Shown: positions 7,806-16,414, counted from the stretch's first letter. The stretch is 64,000 nucleotides of DNA from Dyella sp. RRB7 (GCF_022761115.1 NZ_JAKWJS010000001.1:62001-126000); one strand, 5' to 3'. The notes: generated by a model from the sequence alone, not told the origin. Numbers and translations: made by a program.

Positions 7806-10001
7806 CTAGCGCCTGCCTTGTTTACGGACGTGGTTCACACTGCTGTTCCAGGGCGATTCCTGCGGGTGCAGGCGCAGCAGCCAGCAGCCGTGGATGTCCG
7901 CCCGCCGGGTGAAGTCGAACGGGATGCTGGGCGCGCTCCAGTCCTCAATGATGAACCGTTCATTCAGGGCTTCATGATCCAGCTTGAAGCGCCGGAAATT
8001 GTTGGAGAACACCAGTACGCCGTCGGCCGTGAGGCGTTCGGCGCAGGCCAGCAGCAGGCGCACGTGATCGCGCTGAACGTCGAAATCCTCGGCGCGCTTG
8101 GAGTTGGAGAACGTCGGCGGATCGACGTAGATCAGCCCGTAGCGATCGCGATCGCTTTCCAGGAAGCTCAGTGCATCCGCCTGCATCAGGCGATGGCGCG
8201 CGCCGCTGAACCCGTTAAGCGCCAGGTTGCGCGATGCCCAGTCCAGATAGGTGGCCGACAGGTCCACGCTGGTGGTATCGCGTGCGCCGCCCGCCGCGGC
8301 ATAGACGCTGGCCGTGGCGGTATAGGCGAACAGGTTGAGGAAGCGCCGGCCTTCGGCCAGCTCGCGCAACTTGGCGCGCACCAGACGGTGGTCGATGAAC
8401 AGGCCGGTGTCCAGGTAGTCGGCGAGATTGACCAGGAACTTCAGCCCACCCTCGGCCACCTCGATGAACTCGCCGCGCTGGTCGAACTGGCCGTACTTGG
8501 AGCCGCCCTTGCCCCGCTCGCGCGTCTTCAACGCGATGCGGTCGCGCGGCACGCCGAATACCTCGCCGGCCACGCGCACGATCTCGCGCAGGCGGTGCCG
8601 TGCGGTCTCCACCGGGATATCGGCGGGGGCGCGGTATTCCTGGATATGCAGGTAGGGCGCGCCGCCGTCATCGGCATAGACGTCGATGGCGGCCGCGTAC
8701 TCGGGCAGGTCCTGGTCATAAGCACGCCAGCAATGGATGCCCTCACGCTCCAGCCGCTTGCGCAGGTGGCGCAGGTTCTTCTCCAGCCGGTTGCGCAGCA
8801 TCTGCGCGCCTTCGGACAGCGGCTTGGCCTCGCGCGGGGTCTCGGCCCGCGCGTGCAGTTCATACACCAGCAGCACGGTTTCCAGCGCACCGTTGTAGAG
8901 CGCGTATTTCTTTTCCGCCCGCAGCGGGATGGCCTGGCCCAGCTCCGCGTCGCCCGCCAGCACGGCGGCACGCCAGCCGGCAAAGCGTTCGCGCAGGGTT
9001 TCGCCGATGGCCCGGTACAGGCGCGGCATCTCGGCCCGATCGCCCAGGCGTTCACCATAGGGCGGGTTGGTGATGACCAAGCCACGGCTGTAGCCGGGCG
9101 GCGGCGATACGTGGGTGACCTCGTGCTTGTCCAGGGTCAGGAAACCCGCCACGCCGGCCTCCTGCGCATTGCGCTTGGCCGTCTGCACCATGCGCGGATC
9201 GGCATCGCTGCCGAAGAAGCAGCCGCGCAGCGCGCGCAGGCCGGCATCGGCCCGCTCGCGCGCCTCGTCCAGCAGCTTTCGCCACAGTGCAATGTCGTGT
9301 TGCTGCCAGCCCAGGAAACCGTAGTACTCGCGGTGCAGGCCCGGCGCCACGTCGGCGGCCATCCAGGCGCCTTCGATCAGCAAGGTGCCCGAGCCGCACA
9401 TGGGATCGAGCAGCGCGCCGCCCTCGGCATAGATCTCCGGCCAGCGCGCGCGCAACAGCATGGCGGCAGCCAGGTTTTCCTTCAGCGGCGCCTCGCCTTG
9501 CAGTTCGCGCCAGCCGCGGCGATGCAGCGGCGAGCCGGCCAGGTCCAGCGACAGCGTGGCACGATCACGGCGCAGGCGCAGGTTGATGCGTACGTCGGGC
9601 TCTTCCGTATCCACGCCCGGGCGCGAACCATCGCGCTGGCGGAACTGGTCGACCACCGCGTCCTTCACGCGCTGGGCGATGAACTGGCTATGGGTGAGCT
9701 TGCTCAGCGCCGAGTTGGCATCCACCGCCAGGGTGGCATGGGCGGCCAGGTGCGTGGACCAATCGATGGCCTGCACGCCGCTGTAGAGCGCATCGTCGGT
9801 GGCCGCATCGAACTCGGCCAGCGGCATCAGGATGCGGCTGGCCAGGCGCGACCACAGGCAGGCGCGGTAGGCGGCCTCCAACGTGCCCGCAAAATGCACG
9901 CCGGCCAGCGATTCGCGTACATCGTCGGCACCGAGCGCAACTAGTTCGTCGCGCAACAGGTATTCCAGACCCTTGGGGCAGGTGGCGAAGAAGGCGCTCA
10001 T
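7806..10001 (-). CDS. rlmL: Bifunctional 23S rRNA methyltransferase RlmKL
   Basis: This 731-residue protein fuses two SAM methyltransferases. The N-terminal half (SAFFATCPKGLEYLL, THUMP region, then TNPPYGERLG) corresponds to RlmL, which makes m2G2445. The C-terminal half (LNLFAYTATASVYAAAGGA, then VDPPTFSNSK) corresponds to RlmK, which makes m7G2069. The length matches the fused gammaproteobacterial form (~700). The start at MSAFFATCP overlaps the stop of the upstream hydrolase gene (ATGA), so the two are co-translated. Confidence 0.95.
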   Translation of the reverse strand: MSAFFATCPKGLEYLLRDELVALGADDVRESLAGVHFAGTLEAAYRACLWSRLASRILMPLAEFDAATDDALYSGVQAIDWSTHLAAHATLAVDANSALSKLTHSQFIAQRVKDAVVDQFRQRDGSRPGVDTEEPDVRINLRLRRDRATLSLDLAGSPLHRRGWRELQGEAPLKENLAAAMLLRARWPEIYAEGGALLDPMCGSGTLLIEGAWMAADVAPGLHREYYGFLGWQQHDIALWRKLLDEARERADAGLRALRGCFFGSDADPRMVQTAKRNAQEAGVAGFLTLDKHEVTHVSPPPGYSRGLVITNPPYGERLGDRAEMPRLYRAIGETLRERFAGWRAAVLAGDAELGQAIPLRAEKKYALYNGALETVLLVYELHARAETPREAKPLSEGAQMLRNRLEKNLRHLRKRLEREGIHCWRAYDQDLPEYAAAIDVYADDGGAPYLHIQEYRAPADIPVETARHRLREIVRVAGEVFGVPRDRIALKTRERGKGGSKYGQFDQRGEFIEVAEGGLKFLVNLADYLDTGLFIDHRLVRAKLRELAEGRRFLNLFAYTATASVYAAAGGARDTTSVDLSATYLDWASRNLALNGFSGARHRLMQADALSFLESDRDRYGLIYVDPPTFSNSKRAEDFDVQRDHVRLLLACAERLTADGVLVFSNNFRRFKLDHEALNERFIIEDWSAPSIPFDFTRRADIHGCWLLRLHPQESPWNSSVNHVRKQGRR

Positions 10002-10525
10002 GCCGCCGCGCCCCACTGGGCGAGGAACAGGCCGAACTCGTCGACGATGCGATCCACACTGGCACTAAGCCGGTGATCGTCATCCACCATCAATAGTGGA
10101 AGGCGGCGACGGGCGGCGAAGGCCAGCACGCCTTCCGGCGGGCATACGTCGTCCTGCCAGCCGTGCAGCAGCAGCGTCGGCACTTCGCCGGGCACATTGA
10201 AGGGACCCGGGTAGCCGGGAATCTCGCTGGGCGTGGCCAGCAGGAACAGGCCCGCCACCGGGCGCTCCAGCGCGGCCAGCCCGGAGACGAACGAACCCAT
10301 GCTCGACCCCACCAGCACCGGTGGTGCCTCCGCCGCGTCGATGGCGGCCAGCAGCCGCGCCACGCGGGGCGCCACCGAGTCGGCAAAGCCGTTGGCATCG
10401 TCCTCGCGGTAGTCAGGCCGATGGGTCTGCCAGCCGAGCGATTCGGCAAAAGCGGCCAGCACGCTGACCTTGGTGGCGTCCGGACCGGAGTCCGAGCCAT
10501 GCGAAAGAATAATCTGGCCGCGCAT
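9998..10525 (-). CDS. Small alpha/beta hydrolase (predicted esterase)
   Basis: This 175-residue single-domain hydrolase starts RGQIILSHGSDSGPDATKV, has the nucleophile elbow GSSMGS, the acid-site region HGWQDDVCPPE and a C-terminal DDDHRL that supplies the catalytic histidine. It resembles YqiA/RBBP9-like esterases. The start at 10525 is chosen because GGAG sits 8 bases upstream; longer N-terminal extensions lack hydrolase similarity. It is the first gene of a two-gene unit with rlmKL. The substrate is unknown. Confidence 0.8.
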   Translation of the reverse strand: MRGQIILSHGSDSGPDATKVSVLAAFAESLGWQTHRPDYREDDANGFADSVAPRVARLLAAIDAAEAPPVLVGSSMGSFVSGLAALERPVAGLFLLATPSEIPGYPGPFNVPGEVPTLLLHGWQDDVCPPEGVLAFAARRRLPLLMVDDDHRLSASVDRIVDEFGLFLAQWGAAA

Positions 10526-10610
10526 AGCGGTCTCCAAAACGGCATCCATCAGGCCGCGCATCGTAACAGGCGCCGTTCCACGGGGCCGTGGCCCATGCGA
10601 GACTGCCCCG

Positions 10611-11177
10611 ATGCCGATCACCATCCACGACCAGCCCCTGCCCTACGTTGCCCTGCTGCCCGAGCGCCCGGCCAGCGCCGTGGAGATGGTCGTCATCCAT
10701 TGCACCGAGCTGCCCGACCTGGCGACCGCCCGTGAATACGGGGAGCGCGTGCTGTACGAGAGCGGTACCGGCGCCAGCGGCCATTACTACATCGACCGCG
10801 ACGGGGCGATTTACCGCTATGTGCCCGGCACTCGGGTGGCCAACCATGTGCGCGGGCATAACGCCAACACCATCGGCATCGAACTGGTGAACCTGGGCCG
10901 CTACCCGGACTGGTACGACTCCCGGCGGCAGACCATGACCGAGCCGTACACGGCCGAACAGATCGCCGCCCTTCGGGCCCTGCTGGCCCAGCTGCGCCAG
11001 GACTATCCCAAGCTGCACCTGATTGCCGGCCACGAGGACCTGGATACCGCCCGCGTGCCGGCCAGCGACGACCCGGCCAAAGCGGTGCCGCGCAAGCTCG
11101 ATCCGGGCCCGCTGTTTCCCTGGGCCGAAGTGCTGCAGGGAAGCGGGCTGGAGCGGGTCACCGCCCCAGGCCGCTAA
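10611..11177 (+). CDS. N-acetylmuramoyl-L-alanine amidase, AmpD/Amidase_2 type
   Basis: This 188-residue Amidase_2 domain protein has the zinc ligands in VVIHCTE and AGHEDLDTARVPASDD, the strand GIELVNLG, and the terminal RKLDPGPLFPW motif seen in AmpD. It lacks a signal peptide, so it probably acts on anhydro-muropeptides in the cytoplasm. The start at 10611 gives the usual length; the longer ORF adds only shadow of the divergent hydrolase. Its 3' end overlaps a convergent small gene by about 20 bases. Confidence 0.9.
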   Translation: MPITIHDQPLPYVALLPERPASAVEMVVIHCTELPDLATAREYGERVLYESGTGASGHYYIDRDGAIYRYVPGTRVANHVRGHNANTIGIELVNLGRYPDWYDSRRQTMTEPYTAEQIAALRALLAQLRQDYPKLHLIAGHEDLDTARVPASDDPAKAVPRKLDPGPLFPWAEVLQGSGLERVTAPGR

Positions 11178-11409
11178 CGGCGGCCCGCCCGGCCATGTGG
11201 ACCATGGCCGTCACGGCGGCGCGCGCCTGCGGGCTGTTGCGCCAGCATGAGGCGCCCAGCATCGCGCTGATCTGCAACAGCAGGTCATCGGGCTCGGTGT
11301 CGGCCAGTTGAGCCAGGGAATGGATGCCGATTTGCTCCAACCGAGCGACCACCGTGGGACCGGCGCCCTTAAGCGCCAGCAACCGCTCCGACGACGTGAA
11401 ACCATCCAT
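11158..11409 (-). CDS. Small helix-hairpin-helix protein
   Basis: An 83-residue protein. LLALKGAGPTVVARLEQIGIHSLAQLAD is a helix-hairpin-helix (RuvA/DUF4332-like) motif, generally used in nonspecific DNA binding or protein contact. GGGAG precedes the ATG at 11409. It is convergent with, and overlaps, the amidase gene. Its specific role is unknown. Confidence 0.75.
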   Translation of the reverse strand: MDGFTSSERLLALKGAGPTVVARLEQIGIHSLAQLADTEPDDLLLQISAMLGASCWRNSPQARAAVTAMVHMAGRAAVSGLGR

Positions 11410-11540
11410 GTGCCCGTTCTCCCAGTGACGACCGTGGATGGATGACGGGACGGCGACTGGCTGTCTGTAGGCACCGGGAAACCAAGTCACCCACCGACAG
11501 TCGCTATAATCGCCGGCCATTGCCATGCCGAGCCCCATCC

Positions 11541-12404
11541 ATGACGGAAAACCACGTCCGCGAGCTGGTCGACCTGCTCGAACTCGAACGTCTGGAAGAC
11601 AACCTGTTCCGTGGCCAGAGCCGCGACATCGGCACCCAGTTCGTGTTTGGCGGGCAAGTGCTGGGTCAGGCCCTGTCGGCGGCCCAGCGCACCGTTGACC
11701 CGCTGCGCGAAGCCCATTCGCTGCACGCCTACTTCCTGCGCGCGGGCGACATCAACGCACCGATCGTGTACAGCGTCGAGCGCACGCGCGACGGCGGTAC
11801 CTTCTCGTCCCGCCGGGTGGTAGCCATCCAGCACGGCCAGCCGATCCTGAACGGCTCGATCTCGTTCCAGGTGCCGGAGACGGGCTTCGAGCACCAGTCG
11901 TCGATGCCGGAGGTGCCGATGCCCGAGGACATCGAGCCGATGCACCCGCTTCCGCCCGAGGAACTGGCCAAGCTGCCGGAGAAGCTGCAGCGCTGGCTGG
12001 GCGTGGATGCCCCGTTCGAATTCCGCCACGTGTGGCCGCAGAACAAGCTGCACCCGACCAAGCGCCCGCCGTTCCAGCACATCTGGTTCCGGCTGACCGC
12101 GCCGGTGGGCGACTCGCCGGCCTTGCATCGCGCCCTGCTGGCCTACGCCTCGGACTTCAATCTGATCGGCACCGCCACCCTGCCGCACGGCATTTCCTAC
12201 TACACGCACAATGTGCAGATGGCCAGCCTGGACCACGCGCTGTGGTTCCACCGCCCGTTCCGCGCGGACGAATGGCTGCTGTACTCGTTCGACAGCCCCA
12301 CCGCCCAGGGCGCCCGGGGCCTGGCCCGGGGCCAGATCTTCACCCGCGATGGCCGCCTGGTGGCCTCGACCGCGCAGGAAGGGTTGATCCGCCTGCGCAG
12401 CTGA
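11541..12404 (+). CDS. tesB: Acyl-CoA thioesterase II
   Basis: This 287-residue protein is a double-hotdog thioesterase. The N-terminal hotdog has QFVFGGQVLGQALSAA and HSLHAYFLRAGD; the C-terminal hotdog has LAYASDFNLIGTA and SLDHALWFHRPFRADEWLLY, containing the catalytic Asp region, and GRLVASTAQEGLIR near the end. It hydrolyses medium- and long-chain acyl-CoA. The length equals E. coli TesB (286). Confidence 0.96.
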   Translation: MTENHVRELVDLLELERLEDNLFRGQSRDIGTQFVFGGQVLGQALSAAQRTVDPLREAHSLHAYFLRAGDINAPIVYSVERTRDGGTFSSRRVVAIQHGQPILNGSISFQVPETGFEHQSSMPEVPMPEDIEPMHPLPPEELAKLPEKLQRWLGVDAPFEFRHVWPQNKLHPTKRPPFQHIWFRLTAPVGDSPALHRALLAYASDFNLIGTATLPHGISYYTHNVQMASLDHALWFHRPFRADEWLLYSFDSPTAQGARGLARGQIFTRDGRLVASTAQEGLIRLRS

Positions 12405-12529
12405 GCGATTGGGCACCGTAGTAAAATCACCCTCCGCGCCATGGGGCGGCGACCGTGCCGCCCCGGCAGGTCCCGTCGGGCCAGGACACCCCCTCCGTCC
12501 CGCCCCGGCGACGAACACAGGCATTCCCC

Positions 12530-12922
12530 ATGCGTCAGCTCTACACCTCACCCCGGCAGGAAAACATTGATCGCGTGGCCGCCCTGCTGGGTGAGAAAGG
12601 CATCGAATGCACCATCATGAACCGCTCCAGCTGGAACAAGCCCAGCTATCAGCGCTTCAGCTATTCCCAGCGCCAGGAAGACCGTGACAGCTGGCCCCAG
12701 GTCTGGGTCAACAAGGCCGACGACTACACCGAGGCCCGCGCCGTGCTGAAGGAATTGGGCATCGAACCGGTGGTGCGCCACGGCGAGGAACTGGCCCTGG
12801 CCCGCAATCCCACGCCGGAACTACGCCGCAAGAGCATCGCCACCCGCTTCCGCCGCATCGTCATGCTGGCCGTGGCGGGCGCCATCCTGGTGCTGATGCT
12901 GCGTTACCTGGGCATCATCTAA
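12530..12922 (+). CDS. DUF2007-like small protein with C-terminal membrane anchor
   Basis: This 130-residue protein opens MRQLYTSPRQENIDRVAALLGEKGIECTI, typical of the DUF2007 (putative signal-transducing, PII-like fold) family, and ends in one transmembrane helix (IVMLAVAGAILVLMLRYLGII). The linker is basic. The function is unknown. It sits alone between tesB and bpt on the same strand. Confidence 0.75.
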   Translation: MRQLYTSPRQENIDRVAALLGEKGIECTIMNRSSWNKPSYQRFSYSQRQEDRDSWPQVWVNKADDYTEARAVLKELGIEPVVRHGEELALARNPTPELRRKSIATRFRRIVMLAVAGAILVLMLRYLGII

Positions 12923-13025
12923 CCGGCCCCCAGGCTGAACTGACGGCCTTCGCCGGATGATCTGACGCTACACATAGGCTTTTTCCTACTCACACGTCGA
13001 CGCAATGCGGACATAGAATCGGCCC

Positions 13026-13736
13026 ATGCGCTCCGATCGTGTCCGCCTCTTCCAAACCCTGCCGCACACCTGCGGCTATTTTGCCGAGCGCACGGCACAG
13101 AACCTGGTGATCGACCCGGCGGCCCCGCAGCTGGACCAGCTGTACGGCCCCGCCCTGGAACGCGGCTTCCGCCGCGCCGGCGGTCACCTGTATTACCCCT
13201 ATTGCACCAACTGCCGGGCCTGCACACCCTGCCGCATCGACGTGGCGAACTTCGTCCCCGATCGTTCCCAGCGCCGCTGCCTCAAGCGCAACGCCGACCT
13301 GCAGGTGGTCGAATCGATGGCCGGCTACAACGCCGAGCGGCATGCACTGTACGAGCGCTACCTGCGCCAGCGACATCCCGGTGGCGGCATGGACGAAGCG
13401 GATGCCAGCGATTTTCGACGCTTCCTGACCGCCCCCTGGAGCCCCACCCTGTTCCTGGAATTCCGCGAAGGCTCGCGCCTGCTCGGCGTGGCAGTGACGG
13501 ACATTTGCCTACAAGGCCTATCGGCCGTCTACACCTTCTACGACCCGGAAGAGACCTCCCGCAGCCTCGGCACCTACGCCATCCTGCAGCAGGTCGCCCT
13601 GGCCCAACGCCGCGGCCTGCCCTGGATCTACCTGGGCTTCTGGATCGCCGGCCATCCCAAGATGGACTACAAGCGACGCTTCCGTCCGCTGCAGATCCGC
13701 ACCAGTGAGGGGTGGGTGGAGATGCAGGGGGATTAG
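13026..13736 (+). CDS. bpt: Aspartate/glutamate leucyltransferase Bpt
   Basis: This 236-residue protein transfers Leu from Leu-tRNA to N-terminal Asp/Glu, feeding the N-degron pathway to ClpS/ClpAP. The cysteine-rich N-terminal ATE domain (HTCGYFAERTAQN, YCTNCRACTPCRIDV) and the C-terminal GNAT-like part (GVAVTDICLQGLSAVYTFYDPE, YLGFWIAGHPKMDYKRRF) are intact, and the length is normal. It marks the left edge of the accessory island. Confidence 0.95.
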   Translation: MRSDRVRLFQTLPHTCGYFAERTAQNLVIDPAAPQLDQLYGPALERGFRRAGGHLYYPYCTNCRACTPCRIDVANFVPDRSQRRCLKRNADLQVVESMAGYNAERHALYERYLRQRHPGGGMDEADASDFRRFLTAPWSPTLFLEFREGSRLLGVAVTDICLQGLSAVYTFYDPEETSRSLGTYAILQQVALAQRRGLPWIYLGFWIAGHPKMDYKRRFRPLQIRTSEGWVEMQGD

Positions 13737-13739
13737 GCG

Positions 13740-14018
13740 CGCGGCGCCGAACGGGGTCCGCGTGGTCAGCGCCTGGATGCGAGCCTCCCCTTGCCTAGTC
13801 TTCGCCACAATCCTGCTCCAGCACATGGATAGGATTTCGCGGACGCGAAACATTTCGGCGATGTAGCTCACCAATCGTTCGCCTAGCACGTGACCTCGGT
13901 AGCGCCCACCGCTCAGCTGCCTACCGATGTCACGTGCTCGTGATGCTCGTCCGACGTAGCCGGATTCGAAGGATTGGAGGTAGCGGATCACATCGTCGGC
14001 GCCGCCTTCGGCGATCAA
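13740..14018 (-). pseudogene. Possible ParE-like toxin remnant
   Basis: No intact gene is supported in this stretch. On the minus strand the frame DDVIRYLQSFESGYVGR followed by YRGHVLGERLVSYI is weakly reminiscent of the middle and end of ParE/RelE toxins. It lies downstream of the ParD-like antitoxin at 14135-14323, where a ParE partner would be expected. There is no plausible start, and the frame runs on into bpt. The resemblance is weak and could be chance. Confidence 0.25.
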
Positions 14019-14132
14019 GAGATCGCGCAGCTAAGTCAGGCCTATATCGATGCCCAGGACGAAGAAGAGGCGCCGTCGCGGCACAATGAGGTGGCGATCC
14101 AGGCCGTGCTGGCTAAGCCGGTCTCGCCGTAA
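14019..14132 (+). pseudogene. 3' remnant of the 79-aa hypothetical gene found at 18434
   Basis: The frame EIAQLSQAYIDAQDEEE, ending AIQAVLAKPVSP, matches the C-terminal half of the 79-residue protein at 18434-18673 (EIAWLRQAYIDAQ, then AIQAVLAKPLER). The first half is missing and no start is available. It is a truncated copy carried on the direct repeat. Confidence 0.7.
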
Positions 14133-14134
14133 TG

Positions 14135-14323
14135 CTAGAGGGGCTTTTGACGCCGCTGCGCCAAGGCTGCACGAAGGGCGTCGATCGATAGACCTGAAGC
14201 AGGAGCTGCTTTCAGCTGCCGATAAACCAACACCACTTCTCCGCGCAGCCACTGATCCAGAGCCTGCTCACGTCCATGCGAGAGGAGCGTGAGCGGTTTG
14301 TCGGAGCGATCCGATTCACTCAT
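14135..14323 (-). CDS. ParD-like antitoxin, copy 1
   Basis: A 62-residue protein. LDQWLRGEVVLVYRQLKAAPASGLSIDALRAALAQRRQ resembles the C-terminal, toxin-binding part of type II ParD antitoxins (WLREEVxPxYDxLKADPSxGxS). The ATG at 14323 has GGGGAA upstream. No intact ParE gene is adjacent. It is a close paralogue of 18676-18861. Confidence 0.65.
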   Translation of the reverse strand: MSESDRSDKPLTLLSHGREQALDQWLRGEVVLVYRQLKAAPASGLSIDALRAALAQRRQKPL

Positions 14324-14354
14324 GATCGTTCCCCAGGGTCGACTCTACTGAAGA

Positions 14355-14756
14355 TCACAAATCACGATCTTTGGTTACATGCCAAGCAAAACAACTGGCA
14401 AGTTGCGCTGGTATCCCCGGAGCATTCTGTACTGCCCAAGACCGAATGCTCTCTTCCTCATCACGTGCCGCCCCGCCACTCCACATGGTGACGTAGTGAG
14501 AGGTCAAGGGATCATGTGCGTAGAACAGGAACACCTCATCCGACTGATGCGTATCGACATAAATGATGCTCCAGTCCCCAAACTTAAAAGACTGAAGCAC
14601 ATCGACGCTGGGCATTCCGAGCTGCTTGGCAATTGCGGACGATAGAGCTTCTTTTCGTTCAACAGTGAGACTACGGCTCACGCTCGTGCAAGGAGGCTCA
14701 GACGCACACACCGGGAGTGCAGCGAATATCAGCATGGCAAAGATAAATTGACGCAT
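14355..14756 (-). CDS. Putative periplasmic immunity protein for Rhs tip 5
   Basis: A 133-residue hypothetical protein with a clear Sec signal peptide (MRQFIFAMLIFAALPVCAS) and a small mature domain (DWSIIYVDTHQSDEVFLFYAH, YVTMWSGGAARDEEESIRSW). It starts 18 bases after the stop of the NlpC/P60-like Rhs tip, with GAGG upstream. Position and export signal suggest immunity to a cell-wall-acting toxin. No family was recognised, so the role is inferred from context only. Confidence 0.65.
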   Translation of the reverse strand: MRQFIFAMLIFAALPVCASEPPCTSVSRSLTVERKEALSSAIAKQLGMPSVDVLQSFKFGDWSIIYVDTHQSDEVFLFYAHDPLTSHYVTMWSGGAARDEEESIRSWAVQNAPGIPAQLASCFAWHVTKDRDL

Positions 14757-14774
14757 TTTTGATCGCCTCGGAAT

Positions 14775-15206
14775 TTACGGGCCGTTGTAGCGATACCAAA
14801 CAGGAGTTCCGTACCAAGCACTATTTGCTGGGCCGAACGCCGGACCGTTGGTGTGGGAGGCACTCCATACATCCTTGCCCACCCCGGTGTCGCCACCGTA
14901 AATGACAACATGCCCAGGATAAACACCAACGTCGCCAACCTCCAACAGCGCACCCGCAGGAACTGGCTCAAACGGTGATTGCTTAAATTGCTGCGATTGT
15001 TTTCTGCCAAGCGGAATGCCTGCTTGATCGAAAATGGACGATACGGAGCCAGAACAATCTGCGCCCTTCTTCGATGAGCCACCGAAGACATAGGGCACAT
15101 TTGAATTGGACCAATCCTTTGCTGCCGCCGCGACAGCAGCCTGCTGGTCAGGCGTAAGAGCCCACAACCCAAGCGGATCGACGTAGCTCAGCGGATTCCC
15201 ACCCAC
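14775..15206 (-). CDS. Displaced Rhs toxin tip 5, NlpC/P60-like peptidoglycan hydrolase
   Basis: The frame opens with the Rhs core-exit sequence GGNPLSYVDPLGLW but no Rhs core precedes it. The rest is an NlpC/P60-like domain: VPYVFGGSSKKGADCSGSVSSIF with Cys51, GDVGVYPGHVVIYGG with His99, and SASHTNGP with His118, a plausible Cys-His-His triad. Such domains cut peptidoglycan stem peptides. A GTG is the only nearby start; the frame continues upstream in phase to the preceding gene's stop. Expression may require recombination into the full Rhs gene. Confidence 0.7.
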   Translation of the reverse strand: MGGNPLSYVDPLGLWALTPDQQAAVAAAAKDWSNSNVPYVFGGSSKKGADCSGSVSSIFDQAGIPLGRKQSQQFKQSPFEPVPAGALLEVGDVGVYPGHVVIYGGDTGVGKDVWSASHTNGPAFGPANSAWYGTPVWYRYNGP

Positions 15207-15215
15207 ATAGGCATA
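15203..15215. repeat. Rhs tip junction repeat (tip 5)
   Basis: CCACATAGGCATA on the plus strand encodes YAYVG on the minus strand. It is one of six copies in the island. Homology to the Rhs core stops just beyond it. Confidence 0.85.
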
Positions 15216-15236
15216 AACGTGCGACGCGATCGATAG

Positions 15237-15824
15237 TCACGGATGCGACTCTTTCCATAAGTCGTAGCTTGGCGCTACTAGCCCGTCCCAGGCATTCAGC
15301 TCATTGATCGCAATCGTTTGCGCAGTGATATCCTTGCGAAGGCGCACTTGTTTGCACTCACCCTGCCATCCGAGCGGACTTTTAAGATCAATTGAGACGT
15401 CAATTGTTACGGCCACCCTCTTTTCCGAAATGTCGGTAACCTCGACTTTTCCTCCCTTAGCTGCTCCGTAACAGCCGTGCTTTCCAGGAAAGGAGCTTGG
15501 GCCAGAGCTAAAGAAAACTAGAACCTCATCGCTGGGTATGTCGGTGACGTGACCTGACGTGGGCTTCGAAGGGAAGTACACGGTGACTTTTTCAAACGCA
15601 TCATCGTCTGTTTGTTTCGGCGGCCAATAGCGCCTTTCAGCAACTACAAATCCCTGTCCAGGCCCAAGCCGATGGCAGGCAAACTGCGCCTCCTTAGCCG
15701 TAACTTTCTGGCAGCCAGAAATATCGATCGCTACCTTATCAACTGCAAAGTTGGCCTCCTGTGCCCACGAAATGGGAACCCAGCAAAGGATGACGAATGA
15801 GATCAACTTAGTTACCACAGTCAC
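15237..15824 (-). CDS. Putative exported immunity protein for Rhs tip 4
   Basis: A 195-residue hypothetical protein. A GTG start at 15824 is chosen because GGGGAG lies about 9 bases upstream and it creates a signal peptide (MTVVTKLISFVILCWVPISWAQ); the ORF itself extends further upstream inside the tip gene. The mature part has cysteines in ISGCQKV, FACHRLG, HGCYGAA and GECKQV, suggesting two disulfides. It overlaps the tip stop by 17 bases. No family recognised. An immunity role in the periplasm is inferred from position and export. Confidence 0.65.
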   Translation of the reverse strand: MTVVTKLISFVILCWVPISWAQEANFAVDKVAIDISGCQKVTAKEAQFACHRLGPGQGFVVAERRYWPPKQTDDDAFEKVTVYFPSKPTSGHVTDIPSDEVLVFFSSGPSSFPGKHGCYGAAKGGKVEVTDISEKRVAVTIDVSIDLKSPLGWQGECKQVRLRKDITAQTIAINELNAWDGLVAPSYDLWKESHP

Positions 15825-16239
15825 AATTTGCGCTCCCCGATTTGATGTTATCTGCCTGCGCGTTAGACCGTCTGTTTGCATCTTGGTACACAGCCTGATG
15901 TGCTGCGCCGATACCACTGAAGGGGCCCCTGGTTTTGTGCAGTGCCTCATGAACTATTGTGTCGTACAGGTCGACCAACTGATCTCCAGACAACGGCTGC
16001 AAGTAGTAGCTCGACAAATACATCTTGCCGTTAAGTGCGTTGTACTCACCGACATCCATGATCTGGTTACCGAACGAATCGGTGTGCGTAGCCATGTCCT
16101 GGACTATTGGAGCTGCCTTAGGGAATTTCAGGTCTGTCTCCGTTTTCTTTGCTAGAGCAAGCATGCAATTGATATCCGCTTGTGTAAGGCCCCACATGTC
16201 AAAAAGTGATAGCGGGTTGCTGCTTACATAGGCATAAAC
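15808..16239 (-). CDS. Displaced Rhs toxin tip 4 with HExxH motif
   Basis: It begins at the junction sequence VYAYVSSNPLSLFDMWGL, a diverged version of the YAYVGGNPLS core exit, and ends NCDCGN. The tip contains DTIVHEALHKTRG, a canonical HExxH zinc-protease motif with a likely third ligand downstream (GAAHQAVYQDAN). A metallopeptidase effector is plausible. No good start codon lies at the junction; the open frame reaches 16386 near the recombinase gene, so the translation start is unresolved and the tip may be silent. Confidence 0.65.
   Translation of the reverse strand, partial: VYAYVSSNPLSLFDMWGLTQADINCMLALAKKTETDLKFPKAAPIVQDMATHTDSFGNQIMDVGEYNALNGKMYLSSYYLQPLSGDQLVDLYDTIVHEALHKTRGPFSGIGAAHQAVYQDANRRSNAQADNIKSGSANCDCGN
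16224..16236. repeat. Rhs tip junction repeat (tip 4, diverged)
   Basis: TTACATAGGCATA; it keeps the 11-mer ACATAGGCATA shared by all six junctions but has lost the leading CC. Confidence 0.75.
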
Positions 16240-16414
16240 AGTTGCCCCCGACGCGAGTTCGTCGTACCGAGGCCGGTTTTCCCTAGGCGTGATGCGGGTT
16301 GGCAAGCCGCTGACGAAGACACCCTCTCCCTGTTTCGTGCATTTTTCCCTAGACGCGAGTTTCAGCCGCGCGCGACGCGCGCGCAAGCGGCAGCGCGGTG
16401 CGCTGTGGCACGGT

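Larger units (their letters stand above)
14017..14323. repeat. Direct repeat, left copy
   Basis: About 307 bp that align, with roughly 80-85% identity by eye, to 18558-18861 in the same orientation. Both contain the 3' end of a small plus-strand gene and a minus-strand ParD-like antitoxin. Together they bracket the recombinase and two toxin cassettes. Confidence 0.8.

Noticed and set aside
13518-14018. 166-codon minus-strand ORF as an intact gene
   Set aside because: Most of it overlaps bpt in antisense and the start is implausible; only the part beyond bpt might be a ParE remnant.
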